Source of the DNA: Caprella mutica
Lineage: Eukaryota; Arthropoda; Malacostraca; Amphipoda; Caprellidae
DNA: 64,000 nucleotides
Reading direction: 5' to 3'
Assembly: GCA_947561585.1 (NCBI GenBank)
Contig: CANNZV010001168.1
Span: 62,001-126,000 of the forward strand
Shown here: piece by piece, positions 23,047 through 34,400 of the stretch
Numbering within the stretch: the stretch's first letter is position 1
Layout: each line of letters starts with the position of its first letter
Program-made: the position numbers and the translations under genes
The notes under the pieces: model-generated
Seen by the model: only the letters and a program-made list of their open reading frames with translations
What the model was told of the DNA's origin: nothing
Databases searched by the model: none

Positions 23047-23287
23047 CACAAGTGAAGAAAAAATACGAGTCAAATTGACTCAAAATTTGAGTTTTCAATT
23101 TGTCCCAAAACCGGCTCATAAATATGAGTCAATTTGACTCATTCTAATATTTTACTCAAGAACAAAGTGTCACATTGACTCCTAATTCAATGTCAGATTG
23201 ACTCGACCAAGAAAAAGACTCCATATTGAATGTTTGTGTGTCTTGACTCAAGTGAAGAGTCAGGTTGACTCGCTATTTTTCTCCGTG
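23047..23287. mobile_element. MITE rich in TGACTC motifs
   Basis: The left end CACAAGTGAAGAAAAAATAC and the right end (reverse complement CACGGAGAAAAATAGC) form imperfect terminal repeats about 36 bp long that run into GAGTCAA..TGACTC. Inside are about ten TGACTC/GAGTCA motifs, including two palindromes such as TGAGTCAATTTGACTCA. Confidence 0.6.
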
Positions 23288-23392
23288 ATTAAGTTGATTA
23301 TACCATTAATAAGTCGTATGCACAATTCCTTGAAATAAGACAACAATATTCATTTCGACAGTTACAGCTTTCTTGCGCTTTACACTGTTTAT

Positions 23393-23600
23393 AGGGTAAG
23401 TTCCGAATTATCGGACAGTTCCACATTTACGATTGTATAAGAAAAAAACTTTAATTATTAATAATCATTTTAACTTGTTAATTTTATTGGTATCCATGAT
23501 AGCTTCAGGTATCATGGATACCAGAAGTTAAAATGACAAATAGTGTATTTTCTTATATGACCGAAAATGTGGAACAGTCAATAATTCGTAACTTATGCTA
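23393..23600. mobile_element. Palindromic MITE, AGGGTAAGTT family, copy 1
   Basis: The left arm TAGGGTAAGTTCCGAATTAT, then CGGACAGTTCCACATTT, is repeated inverted on the right (AAATGTGGAACAGTC, then AATAATTCGTAACTTA). Arms exceed 50 bp. The centre is GGTATCCATGATA with its complement, also found at the centre of 36420-36686. A TA dinucleotide flanks both sides. Confidence 0.8.
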
Positions 23601-24705
23601 TATCTTATTGACTAAGTTTACGTTAATCACGGTACCTACATTATCTACAGTCTGGTAAAACCCAGTTGTCAGCAAAGTAATATCTAGCGGTGAGTTTTAT
23701 TCAGAACTTCGTTTGACGAAAAATTAAGCTATAATCAAGATAGATTGATTACTTACAAAATTGTTTTTTTTTAACTGAGGATAGTTATAAATATTAAATG
23801 ATACTAGCGACAGGTGGCGCTCTCTAGCGGAATTCCCTCGCAATTCATACACTTTTCGCCCTTTGAGCCAAAGAAATTCAGACGAATGCAGGCAGTCTGG
23901 TTTTGAACGCGGTAACGGTACATTGTGAGTGCTGCACTGGCGCCCTTCAGATGCTATTCCATTGCTTTTGTTCAATAACTTTACACTTGTTTCCTTATTT
24001 AGGACATTATAGTTACTTCTAATATGTGGTATTTAAGAGTTTATTACGGTTCTTTCATAAAATGTATTTAAATTCAAAAGCAATTATTGCTGTTATATTA
24101 ATTTGCTTTCTGTACTTAAAAGTAATTATGTTACTCTAGTATTCCCTTTGAAGTAAGAACATTATTGATTAGATGTATAAAGCTTATCGCAATGAATGAT
24201 ATAGCAGTACTATATTAAGTAATTAGTATATTAGAGAGAAGTTATGACTGAATTATAAGAATTGGAAATAATAATGTAATAAGTGTTTATAAAATTATTT
24301 ATAATTATGCTACTTGCAACAAATTTCATTACAATGAAGAAGAAAAGAAGATAGAATATTGATACCATTCTATTTTATTTATTTATTGATAATATTAATT
24401 CAGCAATATCTTCATTTAATAAATGCACCCACTATTCACCTTTTATTCTGATATTATTTCTCAACTATAGAAACGTATAGTATATATTTCCAGAATATTA
24501 TTATTATTGCATTCCACTTTATCCTACTATATCATACCCTCATATTTGTTTCCGATTTATAAGGACTTAGATATTTAAAAATTGTCTTACTAAGAAAAAT
24601 TAACATATTTTCATATTAAAATAAACTGAAAAATACATACATTTTTTTTATCGAAAATATAATAACATGAAAAATTGAAAATATAATAATTTAGTAATAT
24701 ATAAT
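23601..24705. other. Intergenic, nothing firmly recognised
   Basis: 23724-23975 has an 83-codon minus-strand frame without recognisable similarity and a locally higher GC content. I do not support it as a gene. Confidence 0.35.
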
Positions 24706-26373
24706 AGAATCAACAGTAACTAGTGAATCAACAGTAACTAGTGAATCAACAGTAACCAATGAATCAACAGTAACTAGTGAATCAACATGTAACCAGTGAA
24801 TCAACAGTTGCTAGTGATCAACAGTAACTAGTGAATCAACAGTAACTAGTGAATCAACAGTAACTAGTGAATCAACAGTAACTAGTGAATCAACAGTAAC
24901 TAGTGAATCAACAGCAACTAGTGAATCAACAGCAACTAGTGAATCAACAGCAGCTAGTGAATCAACAGCAACTACTGAATCAACAGTAACTAGTGAATCA
25001 ACAGTAACTAGTGAATCAACAGTAACTAGTGAATCAACAGCAACTAGTGAATCAACAGCAGCTAGTGAATCAACAGCAACTACTGAATCAACAGTAACTA
25101 GTGAATCAACAGCAACTAGTGAATCAACAGCAACTACTGAATCAACAGTAACTAGTGAATCAACAGCAACTAGTGAATCAACAGCAGCTAGTGAATCAAC
25201 AGCAACTACTGAATCAACAGTAACTAGTGAATCAACAGTAACTAGTGAATCAACAGCAACTAGTGAATCAACAGCAACTACTGAATCAACAGTAACTAGT
25301 GAATCAACAGCAACTAGTGAATCAACAGCAGCTAGTGAATCAACAGCAACTACTGAATCAACAGTAACTAGTGAATCAACAGCAACTAGTGAATCAACAG
25401 CGGCTAGTGAATCAACAGCAACTACTGAATCAACAGTAACTAGTGAATCAACAGCAACTACTGAATCAACAGCAACTAGTGAATCAACAGAAACTACTGA
25501 ATCAACAGTAACTAGTGAATCAACAGCAACTAGTGAATCAACAGCAACTAGTGAATCAACAGCAACTACTGAATCAACAGTAACTAGTGAATCAACAGTA
25601 ACTAGTGAATCAACAGTAACTAGTGAATCAACAGTAACTAGTGAATCAACAGCAACTAGTGAATCAACAGCAACTACTGAATCAACAGTAACTAGTGAAT
25701 CAACAGTAACTAGTGAATCAACAGTAACTAGTGAATCAACAGTAACTAGTGAATCAACAGTAACTAGTGAATCAACAGTAACTAGTGAATCAACAGCAAC
25801 TAGTGAATCAACAGCAACTACTGAATCAACAGTAACTAGTGAATCAACAGCAACTAGTGAATCAACAGCAACTACTGAATCAACAGTAACTAGTGAATCA
25901 ACAGCAACTAGTGAATCAACAGCAGCTAGTGAATCAACAGCAGCTAGTGAATCAACAGCAACTACTGAATCAACAGTAACTAGTGAATCAACAGTAGCTA
26001 GTGAATCAACAGTAACTAGTGAATCAACAGTAACTAGTGAATCAACAGTAACTAGTGAATCAACAGTAACTAGTGAATCAACAGTAACTAGTGAATCAAC
26101 AGCAACTAGTGAATCAACAGCAACTACTGAATCAACAGTAACTAGTGAATCAACAGCAACTAGTGAATCAACAGCAACTACTGAATCAACAGTAACTAGT
26201 GAATCAACAGCAACTAGTGAATCAACAGCAGCTAGTGAATCAACAGCAACTACTGAATCAACAGTAACTAGTGAATCAACAGCAACTAATGAATCAACAG
26301 CAGCTAGTGAATCAACAGCAACTACTGAATCAACAGTAACTAGTGAATGAACAGCAACTAGTGAATCAACAGT
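24706..26373. repeat. 18-bp minisatellite, about 92 copies
   Basis: Unit GTAACTAGTGAATCAACA with a few point variants (GCAACTAGTG, GCAGCTAGTG, GCAACTACTG). Variants recur in blocks, suggesting a higher-order repeat. The 6-codon period opens a 542-codon minus-strand frame (VDSLVT repeats) that I regard as a by-product of the array. Confidence 0.95.
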
Positions 26374-26448
26374 TGCCGCAAAGAAGTAAAGGAAGGATGT
26401 CTCCATCAGACACATCACCTTTAATACTCTCTGTGCCATTCAGCCTAT

Positions 26449-26576
26449 GGTGTAACTTCTCAGTTATCGACCGCTTCCACATTTTCGTACACAAAAGAAA
26501 ATACATTTATTAACATTCCTTTTCCTTATTTGAGCGAAAATATGGAACTGTTCGATAACTGGTCAGAACTTACCCT
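26449..26576. mobile_element. Palindromic MITE, AGGGTAAGTT family, copy 2
   Basis: Inverted arms: the left is GTAACTTCTCAGTTATCGAC plus CGCTTCCACATTTTCG, and the right ends CGATAACTGGTCAGAACTTA followed by CCCT. It matches 23393-23600 over the terminal 50 bp. The interior is short and different. Confidence 0.75.
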
Positions 26577-26654
26577 AGTAGGTGTGCTAACACCATTACC
26601 AGTCATCATATAGTAAACAGTTCTTATTCAACTTGCATTAACTGTTTGAAGTCC

Positions 26655-26935
26655 CTGTCCGCGAAACAATTGGTGCCGGGCCGCGGAACAATATCTAATG
26701 AATAAATATACCTGTTACCTTACATAAGTATATTGTGCAAGTTGGTAGGCAAATTCAAATTTTCTAAGACAAAATACCTGTAAAGCCTAGCTACTATATG
26801 ATAAGAGCCGCGACTGTCTGTATGTTATTGTTATTTTTTCATACTTGAGTTATACTATCTCTTTTTGGATTTTTTTTGTAGAATCCACAAGCCAAGATTT
26901 CACTCCTATACAATCCGTAAGATAATTCGTAACTT
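26655..26935. mobile_element. hAT-type fragment without the minisatellite
   Basis: Diverged copy of the left interior of the hAT element at 18830-19230 (GTCCGCG..ACAATTGGT, CAAGTTGGTAG.CAAATTCAAA, TTTTCT.AGACAAA). It ends with a single unit-like CCAAGATTTCACTCCTATAC. It therefore appears to show the state before the 31-bp unit was amplified. Confidence 0.7.
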
Positions 26936-27357
26936 ACCCCTACACTCTAATAAGTTGTCAGTCAATCTGTTTCAGAGAGTGTTCCACCATAGTTAGTCTC
27001 ACACAGTAGTGAATAGTGAGTAATAGAGTAGTGAGTAAGAGCTCGTGAGTTAGTGAGTAGCAGCTGGTGAGTATGGAGACCAATGGAGTGAGGAAGACTC
27101 AGGGTTTGGAGCCCAATGAGCAGAGTTACATCCTTGCTGGCGGTGCCCTGCCGCCATCTTTCGCGCCAAAAGTAAGCCAATCATCAGAATAGGTATTAAC
27201 ACTATTCGTCTGAATTGAGTTTTCACTAAATGAGTGTTTTGAAGATTCCTTCACGTGTTTCATTACAAATATATTCATATAGCTATATGTTCCGTGCAAT
27301 TAACCGATTTAGGATTCTGAAATTGCGCGTCAATCTCAAGATTGCGCTGGCACTTAA

Positions 27358-27894
27358 AGGTCCCCTCCACTCTAAATTAAAATAACTCTAAAATGCTTTA
27401 AATTTGTAGAGCTAAGATTAACAGAAAAGAATAAACATTTAACAGAAGAGATATTGATCAAGAATTCGCTTCGTAATTAATTATATAAGAAATATTCAGC
27501 CTCGAATTTCACTGTCCGACTTTCTATAATGATTCAATAGAAGAACAAGGAAAAGAAACGAACTTTATCATGTATTATTGTATAACTAATGGTAATTAGG
27601 TTTACGGTATACCGTATAAACTTAAATATCTAACTTTTTTAGGAGATTCGTATTTAGGAATCGGCATAGGTCGCCATTTATGATAGGTCTATCCTCTTTA
27701 TTACAGTTTTGAATTATTTAGAAACATCTCACTCTTTTTCTTCGCTTGGTCAGCTTAGAAACCACCGGATCAACTTAGATTACATATTATAAATAATATT
27801 ATATAGAACCGAATTTGAAATGGTTTGCAGTTTAGAACCAATAACCTCAGTTCTATTGAATAAAGTAATAAAATATGTAGAGTGGAGGAGACCT
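27358..27894. mobile_element. TTAA-type MITE family T
   Basis: 537 bp with ends AGGTCCCCTCCACTC and GAGTGGAGGAGACCT, flanked by TTAA at 27354-27357 and 27895-27898. The interior has blocks like the other T copies (CCGAATTTGAAATGGTTTGC). There is no coding capacity. Confidence 0.85.
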
Positions 27895-27898
27895 TTAA

Positions 27899-28449
27899 AG
27901 GTCCCCTCCACTCAAATTTTTTCTCTATTCATTAGAACTAAAGTAACTTATTAATTATTATAAAGCTGCAAAACCATTTCTAATTTTGTCCTATATTTTT
28001 ATTATAATAAGCAATTTAATATATTTTTGATATCATTCTTCTACCCTCAGAACTCCAAGTGAAGAAAAAGATCAAAACACCCCTGAATAATTCAAAACTA
28101 TAATAAAGCGGTTAGACATAAAATAAATGGCTATCTATACCATCACCTGAATACCATTACCCTGAAAAAAAAACATTAGATACCTAAAAGTGTACCTATA
28201 TACCTAATTGCCATTAAATTCACAATAATATGTGATAAAATTCGTCAAGCTTTCTTGTTCCTCTATTGAATCTAATAGAAATGTCGAACAGTGACAGTTG
28301 AGTGTTACTGTTTATATTGAATAGGTAATTACGAAGCGAATGCTAGCTTGATCACTTTCTTTTCTGTTCAACTGTGGTTGTTATATAACATTAGTTCAAC
28401 AAATTTAAAGAATTTCTAGAGAAATTTCAACTTAGAGTGGATGGGACCT
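27899..28449. mobile_element. TTAA-type MITE family T, back-to-back copy
   Basis: 551 bp with ends AGGTCCCCTCCACTC and GAGTGGATGGGACCT. It shares the single TTAA at 27895-27898 with the preceding copy and has its own TTAA at 28450-28453. One copy evidently inserted into the target site of the other. Confidence 0.85.
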
Positions 28450-28709
28450 TTAAAAGGTGGCTGAAAATTTCGGTCTGGAACTTTCGGTCTAAGAATGAAA
28501 TGAAGATTATTTTAAACTTTCAACATAAATGTCCGTGATGTAGTTTGTTGTATCCGTAAGTTCGTTGTACTGCACACTTCATGATGGTTTAATGTTTTTA
28601 AAGATCTGGCAGGAGAGGACGGGGGTAAATGTCAAAACATGTCAAAATTAAAAAACTTACATTTTACAATGAATAATGATATGTAATCCGCTTTTATAAA
28701 TGCACTACA

Positions 28710-29977
28710 GCTTGTCGCCCACCTGACCGGATCGGAAACGACGCGGAAGCTTACGAAGTCTCGGAACGGACACGAAATGACGTTCGTGCGCACACCAGTT
28801 CAGATGACTTCGGAAGGGAAACGATGCTAACAATACAATACTTATAAGAAAAATTATCTATCATGACTACTATTTTATACGATACGTATTTGGTAAAGAA
28901 AAAATCGGTAGCATCGTTGCTATTTTAATTTTCAGTTCGAATCTCTCTAATATATTATCATATTAGTTTACTTCCCCATTAAAATTAATATTTTTTTCCA
29001 AAAAAATATATAAAAATATATGTTGAAAACAATATATATATAAAAAAATATTGAGAAAAAAATATGAGCGAAAAAAAATTCATTAAAAAAAATTATATAC
29101 CTACCTATAGGAAACATATAAAAAAAATGTATATAAAAGAATTATATATAAACAAATGTATGCATATAAAATGTAAGTAAATAAAATGCATATATATGTA
29201 AATAAAATGTATGTAAATAAAATGCATATATATGTAAATAAAATGTATGTAAATAAAATTCAGTTAAATTATTGAAATTTAAATAAATTATTAAAAATTT
29301 AAATAAATTATTAAAATTTAAGTAAATTATTAAAATTTATGTAAATTATTAAAATTTATTTAAATTAATAAAATTTATTCAAATAAATAAAATTTATTTA
29401 AATTATTAAAATTTATGTAAATTATTAAAATTTATGTAAATTATTAAAATTTAAGTAAATTATTAAAATTTAAGTAAATTATTAAAATTAATGTAAATTA
29501 TCAAAATTAATGTAAATTATTATAAAATTATGTAAATTATTATAAAATCATGTAAATTTATGTAAATCAAATTTATGTAAAAAATATATGTAAATAAAAT
29601 GTTATTCTTCTTATTTCAATAACTTTTCGTGATCTGATTTATAATCATTAAAGTGAATTGAATGAAACTAATTGATTGTACATTGATATCAAAGTATTCA
29701 TCACGAAGTAGGATATTCACAGCTATTCCAATCTTCCATCTCCATCCCAGCCTCTCCATACACCGTTCTGCGCATGCGCAATCTCTCGGACGCATCAGAA
29801 CTATCAGAAAAATATTCTTTCAAGGATATCCGCGTCGTTTCCGTTCCGATCCGACGCATCGTTTCGTTTCTGATCCGATCAGGTGGGCGTTAGCACGTTC
29901 AAATGTATTGGTTAGATTTTTGTCTGATGCTTCGTGTCCGTTCCGATGCGTCGTTTCCGGTCAGGTGGGCGACAAGC
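28710..29977. mobile_element. Element with 22-bp perfect terminal repeats
   Basis: The left GCTTGTCGCCCACCTGACCG(GA) is exactly the reverse complement of the right (TC)CGGTCAGGTGGGCGACAAGC. Subterminal GATCGGAAACGACGCGG-like motifs occur on both sides, including an internal second copy of the end near 29880. The 1.27-kb interior is mostly AT-rich repeat; no transposase is seen. Confidence 0.8.
29100..29610. repeat. AT-rich tandem repeat (17-18 bp)
   Basis: Runs of AATTATTAAAATTTATGTA-like units preceded by GTAAATAAAATGCATATATA-like units, inside the 28710-29977 element. Confidence 0.8.
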
Positions 29978-30629
29978 TTACACATTTTAGTAGTCATAAT
30001 TTCAACTTTTATATCATTGTTTGTCAATAAAATCATTAAAAATTGAGACCGGAAGTTTCGAGACCGAATTTTTGTAAGACCTTTTAAAAGTTTAAAGTAT
30101 AATGGGGAAAGACACTGATGTGGAAATCAGCCATACGGAAGGGTTTGGTACATAGATACAAGCGTTTGGTAATTAGAGGATTGGTACCTAGATTCACTGG
30201 ATAAGTAATTACAAGTAAGATACCTAGTTAGTAGTTGCACTAATTGGATAATTACATGTAAAGTACCAGATATACAAGTTGGGTAGTTTCGTGTCTTCGG
30301 GGCTAATGTCTTAGAAAAGATCGTATTTTCATAAAACGTGCAACCAACCCTAGCGCAATCTCGAGATTGCCGCGATCGCCAATTTACACACGATACCCTT
30401 TCGGAATCTCGAGATTGGTGCACAATCTCAGGATCCTTAAAGACGTGCAGTGCTATCCTAAGATAGTGCAAATCATTAAATTGCGCGGAACGTATATATC
30501 AAAATGAATGAAAAGGCTCATGACGTTTAGTATAAAAATATCTTAATATATATCCTAAGATTCCTTTATGTTCAAAAATATTTTTGAACATAACTATTGT
30601 TCAAAATTCTAAATATTGAGTAAGGCCCA

Positions 30630-31335
30630 TAATATACTAGCAGTTTCACCGCCGCGGTGCCACTGCCCTGTTTACGCATCCCCAATTAATCACGGTTAAA
30701 TGAATGGAAAAGCAAATTTGCATAGTATACTGGCGGTGCTACCGCCTTGGCAGTCTGCGTTGCTACGGCGCTAGGCGGTAGTACCGCTTCTGGACGTGTT
30801 ACCACCGCCGCGGTAGCACCGCTTGCAAAGTATACTGGGCAGTTCCACCGCGGTAGCACCGCTTGCAAAGTATACTGGGCAGTTCCACCGCGGCAGTCAA
30901 AGTATAAGCACATACACAGACCAGTTTAAAGTAAAAGATAACCCAATACAGCTAATATACAAAAAAAAATGTTTATCTTTTTTACTTAAATTTTTATTTA
31001 GATACATATTTTTTACATAGCTACATTTTTGTACATAATTCTTTAAAATTATTCATATTTTTTTCATTTACTGTTTATTCCCCATTAATTTTAATGGGGA
31101 AGTACACTAATAAATGTATGTATATCAAACAGACTCAAGAATTTAAAATAATGAACACAATGTTTTTTAAAAAACAATTTTTTTTTACAAAACAAAAAAA
31201 AAATCTTTAAATACACAAAAAGGAAATTCATTTATTTATAAAATTTTGTATTGAATCAACAGTCAATTCCTACAGAAAAAACTGTATAGACTGCAAAGCG
31301 TATCTGGCACGTTCTCACCGCCTAGTATACTTTGA
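30630..31335. mobile_element. Candidate element with ACCGCGGT repeats
   Basis: Terminal AGTATACTAG..GTT...ACCGCC motifs occur inverted at about 30633 and 31330. The left part contains about 2.5 copies of a 40-bp unit with GCAAAGTATACTGGGCAGTT and CCACCGCGGTAGCACCGCTT. It is GC-rich on the left and AT-rich inside. It ends about 85 bp before the first recognised SLC38A11 exon. No coding capacity is evident. Confidence 0.45.
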
Positions 31336-31419
31336 ATTTTAAGAAGCAGTAGCAGGGCAGTGATTCTAATTTTGCCCTGTAACTCGAATATATTCTATCT
31401 AATTTATTATACCTCACAG

Positions 31420-34400
31420 GATGACACGTCCCTACCGCAAGCAATTCCTCCTCCTCTCAATGTTCCCGTTGAACAAGTGGATTCTGTTGAAGACTACAAG
31501 AAGGAGAAGAGTGACATTCTCTACACCAGCACCAATTACGTCAATGCTATCGTAGGCAGCGGAGTTATAGGTGAGAGCCTGTCTACCGTACAAAATAATT
31601 GAACAAGTATGAAGAGACTATAAACTCTGAGTCTGCATTACCATGTGATTGGTAATCTACATTAGCGTCATTTTTGTCCCGAGGCTAGCTACCTCTAGGA
31701 AGGCCTTCTTTTTGTTATATTGTAGCATTTAGGTTTTTTGCATCTTTCCTCAACTTCTTTCCACTACCTTCTGCCTTGCTATATCCATGGTAAGCAGACT
31801 GACTGTGTAAGTCTTTCATCCATGGATGCCTATTCTTGCCATCCATGCGCTGGGTAAATACGGTTACCTGTGGTAGCCGAAAAGGCAACCTAGAGCATGG
31901 AGCGTATTTTCAATGTCCCCTCTTCTACGAAGCCCACTTCTTTTCATGTCTCTTTGGATCACCTCTTAGTGGATAGGGACAACTTTTAAAACTCAAAAAT
32001 TATAAAAAAAAATAAGTGTCATTTTTCTAAGGATGAATGGTGGAAAACTATAATCGAACATACAAAAGAAATCATTATATCCATTGGGAATGGGCATAGC
32101 TAACTAATCCAAAGATATAATGTGTCTCATTGTAATAATTAACAGCTTTTATTGCAATTTTGCAGACAATGTTGAGTTTTTCTATTGATCGTTTATCAAT
32201 GTACACTGGTAACTTCCAGTTTGCATAGTTTATTGTTTTTGTTTCTATGACTAATTTTTCTGTTCACAGGCATGCCGTTTGCTCTGCACGAAGCAGGTTT
32301 TGGTGTTGGTTTGGCGTTGCTCGCACTGGTAGTGTTTGTCGCTGACCGGTCACTCATTCTCCTCATCAAGGCAGGCAGGTTGGCTGAAGTCTTCTCCTAT
32401 CAGGAGCTCGCTGAAGTCTCTTTCGGAAGACCTGGCTACTACATGTGTTCGATTCTTCAGTTTCTCTACCCATTCATAGGTTCGATTGATGTATTCTTTT
32501 CTCTGTTCCTACATCAGCCACAAAATCTAGAATACACAAACACTGAGTTTGTCTACACTACTTTAGATTTTAAAGGATTTTTGTGTATGTAATTGAGTTA
32601 CTGATGTTGAACAATTATAAATAAGATATAGTATTATAGTAATTATAGCTACAATGACATTGAAACCATTAGATCGATATTACGAACATTCCATTCCACT
32701 CACTGTACGGAGTTTAACAACCTGTTAAATATCAAAGAAATTGATAGCGCCGCGAACATCAAAATAGAGGAACAGAAAAATAAAATAAAATTATTGATAG
32801 TGTGGACACTGAGCGTTATTTTGTTTTCAAATTGGTTATTGAATATTATATGCACAATATAATATTCGTACTATTTTTTTCAGCCCTAATCAGTTACAAC
32901 ATTATCGTTGGAGATACCATCACTAAAGTGATCATCCGAGTCACAGGAATTGCTGCAACGAGTATTTTCGCCAAAAGAGAAGTGATTGTCCTGCTCACCA
33001 CTGTCATCATAACCCTACCACTCTCTTTATATAGGTAAGCTTTCAACTATGATATCGTTAGTTGGTATAAGTAGTGTTTCGAGATATTAGATAACTAGAT
33101 GGTAAGTAAAAGTGATTAAAATCATTCGTGTTGATATAATTCTAATCCTCTAACTCGTCGATCTAACTCCACCTACGTCTTCTTTTAGATTCCTGATATC
33201 AATATCATACCTCCAGTGTTCCGATACACTCGGTGGTCAGTGTGCTATCAACACTAGGCTTCTGTTTCACTTTGTACATGAATTAATGTTTCATGCTGGA
33301 TACTCAAACATATTAACAAACTACATTCTTTGTTTGCAGGAATATCACCCACCTGAGCAAAATATCCCTGGCGTCAGTAGTGCTGATCGTAGTGATAGCG
33401 CTGTCTATGACTTACAGGGTACCCACCATGAGCAGACTTGCGTGAGTAGCTACTAACTAAAATTTGAAGTATCAAATAAGGGTCAAAAAGTAATAGAAAC
33501 ACCAAATAAAAAATAGAGTCCACAGTAAAAGATGAATTTAGCCAAGAGTGTCCAAATTCTACATCATTTCGATTGCAGGGATTCCATGACCTCTCCTTGG
33601 GATTTTGCTAATCCTAATCTAGCCTCCGCCATTGGAATAATGAGCTTTGCCTTCATGTGCCACCATTGCTGCTTCATGATACATGAATCCTTGGCCAACA
33701 ACACCATTGAGAGGTGGAAGAGGGTGAGTACTGAGTTGCACCATTGAGATGTGGAAGAGAGTGAGTACTGAGTTACAATATTGATAGATGGAAGAGTGTG
33801 AGTACTGAGTTACACCATTGAAAAGTGGAAGAGTGTGAGTACTGAGTTACACCATTGAGATGTGGAAGAGTGTGAGTACTGAGTTACACCATTGAGATGT
33901 GGAAGAGTGTGAGTACTGAGTTACACCATTGAGATGTGGAAGAGGGTGAGTACTGAGTTGCACCATTGAGATGTGGAAGAGTGTGAGTACTGAGTTACAC
34001 CATTGAAAAGTGGAAGAGTGTGAGTACTGAGTTACACCATTGAGATGTGAAAGAGTGTGAGTACTGAGTTACACCATTGAGATGTGGAAGAGTGTGTGTA
34101 CTGAGTCATAACATTGAAAGGTGGAAGAGGATGAGTACTAACTTACCCGGATTAAAGTAGGTTCTATTTCGGTTCCACATCGTTCAACAGTTTCCCTCAT
34201 TTCAGACTACACACATTTCCCTGGTGACTGCTGGTGTCCTGACAGGAATGTTTGCTATCGCAGGATACGTTCCATTTACTGATATGGTACAAGGTGGGTA
34301 AAATAAGAGAAAAATCATACATTCTTATCTAGATGTTTTTAAACCTTCATTGCATATTGTATCATAAATGGTACATTTAATTATATACAATTTTATTTGG

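Larger units (their letters stand above)
28456..30081. mobile_element. Element with TTTCGGTCT double terminal repeats
   Basis: The left end has AAAATTTCGGTCTGGAACTT and TCGGTCT. The right end is the imperfect reverse complement (GACCGGAAGTTTCGAGACCG, then AATTTTTGTAAGACC). Flanking CTTTAAAA and TTTTAAAA differ at one base, consistent with an 8-bp duplication. It carries the nested element 28710-29977 and a block shared with 20292-20353. Confidence 0.65.
27284..30498. mobile_element. Outer element of a nested transposon block
   Basis: The left end TATATGTTCCGTGCAATTAA and the right end (reverse complement TATATACGTTCCGCGCAATT) are imperfect inverted repeats. AATCTC.AGATTG hairpins lie just inside both ends (27334, 30357, 30409). 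Between them sit two T-family MITEs, a further element and one nested inside that. A related end occurs alone near 16823. The boundaries are approximate. Confidence 0.6.

Noticed and set aside
23724..23975. 83-codon minus-strand frame in a GC-richer patch
   Set aside because: No similarity recognised and no flanking exon signals; could be transposon debris.
12385..26373. Idea that 18-, 21-, 24- and 36-bp units share a coding origin because all are multiples of three
   Set aside because: Other arrays here have 11-, 20-, 23-, 31-, 37-, 54- and 59-bp units. The multiples of three stand out only because they leave open frames.
24811..26439. 542-codon minus-strand open frame of VDSLVT repeats
   Set aside because: It lies wholly in an 18-bp tandem array whose period is a multiple of three, so any stop-free unit gives a long frame. 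There is no start context, flanking exon or non-repeat domain.
26962..27180. 72-codon minus-strand frame
   Set aside because: No recognisable domain or splice context, and it lies between MITE fragments.
31360..31419. Upstream open frame joined to SLC38A11 exon 31420
   Set aside because: It begins with GTG, not ATG, is not protein-like, and a good acceptor (CCTCACAG) sits at 31419.
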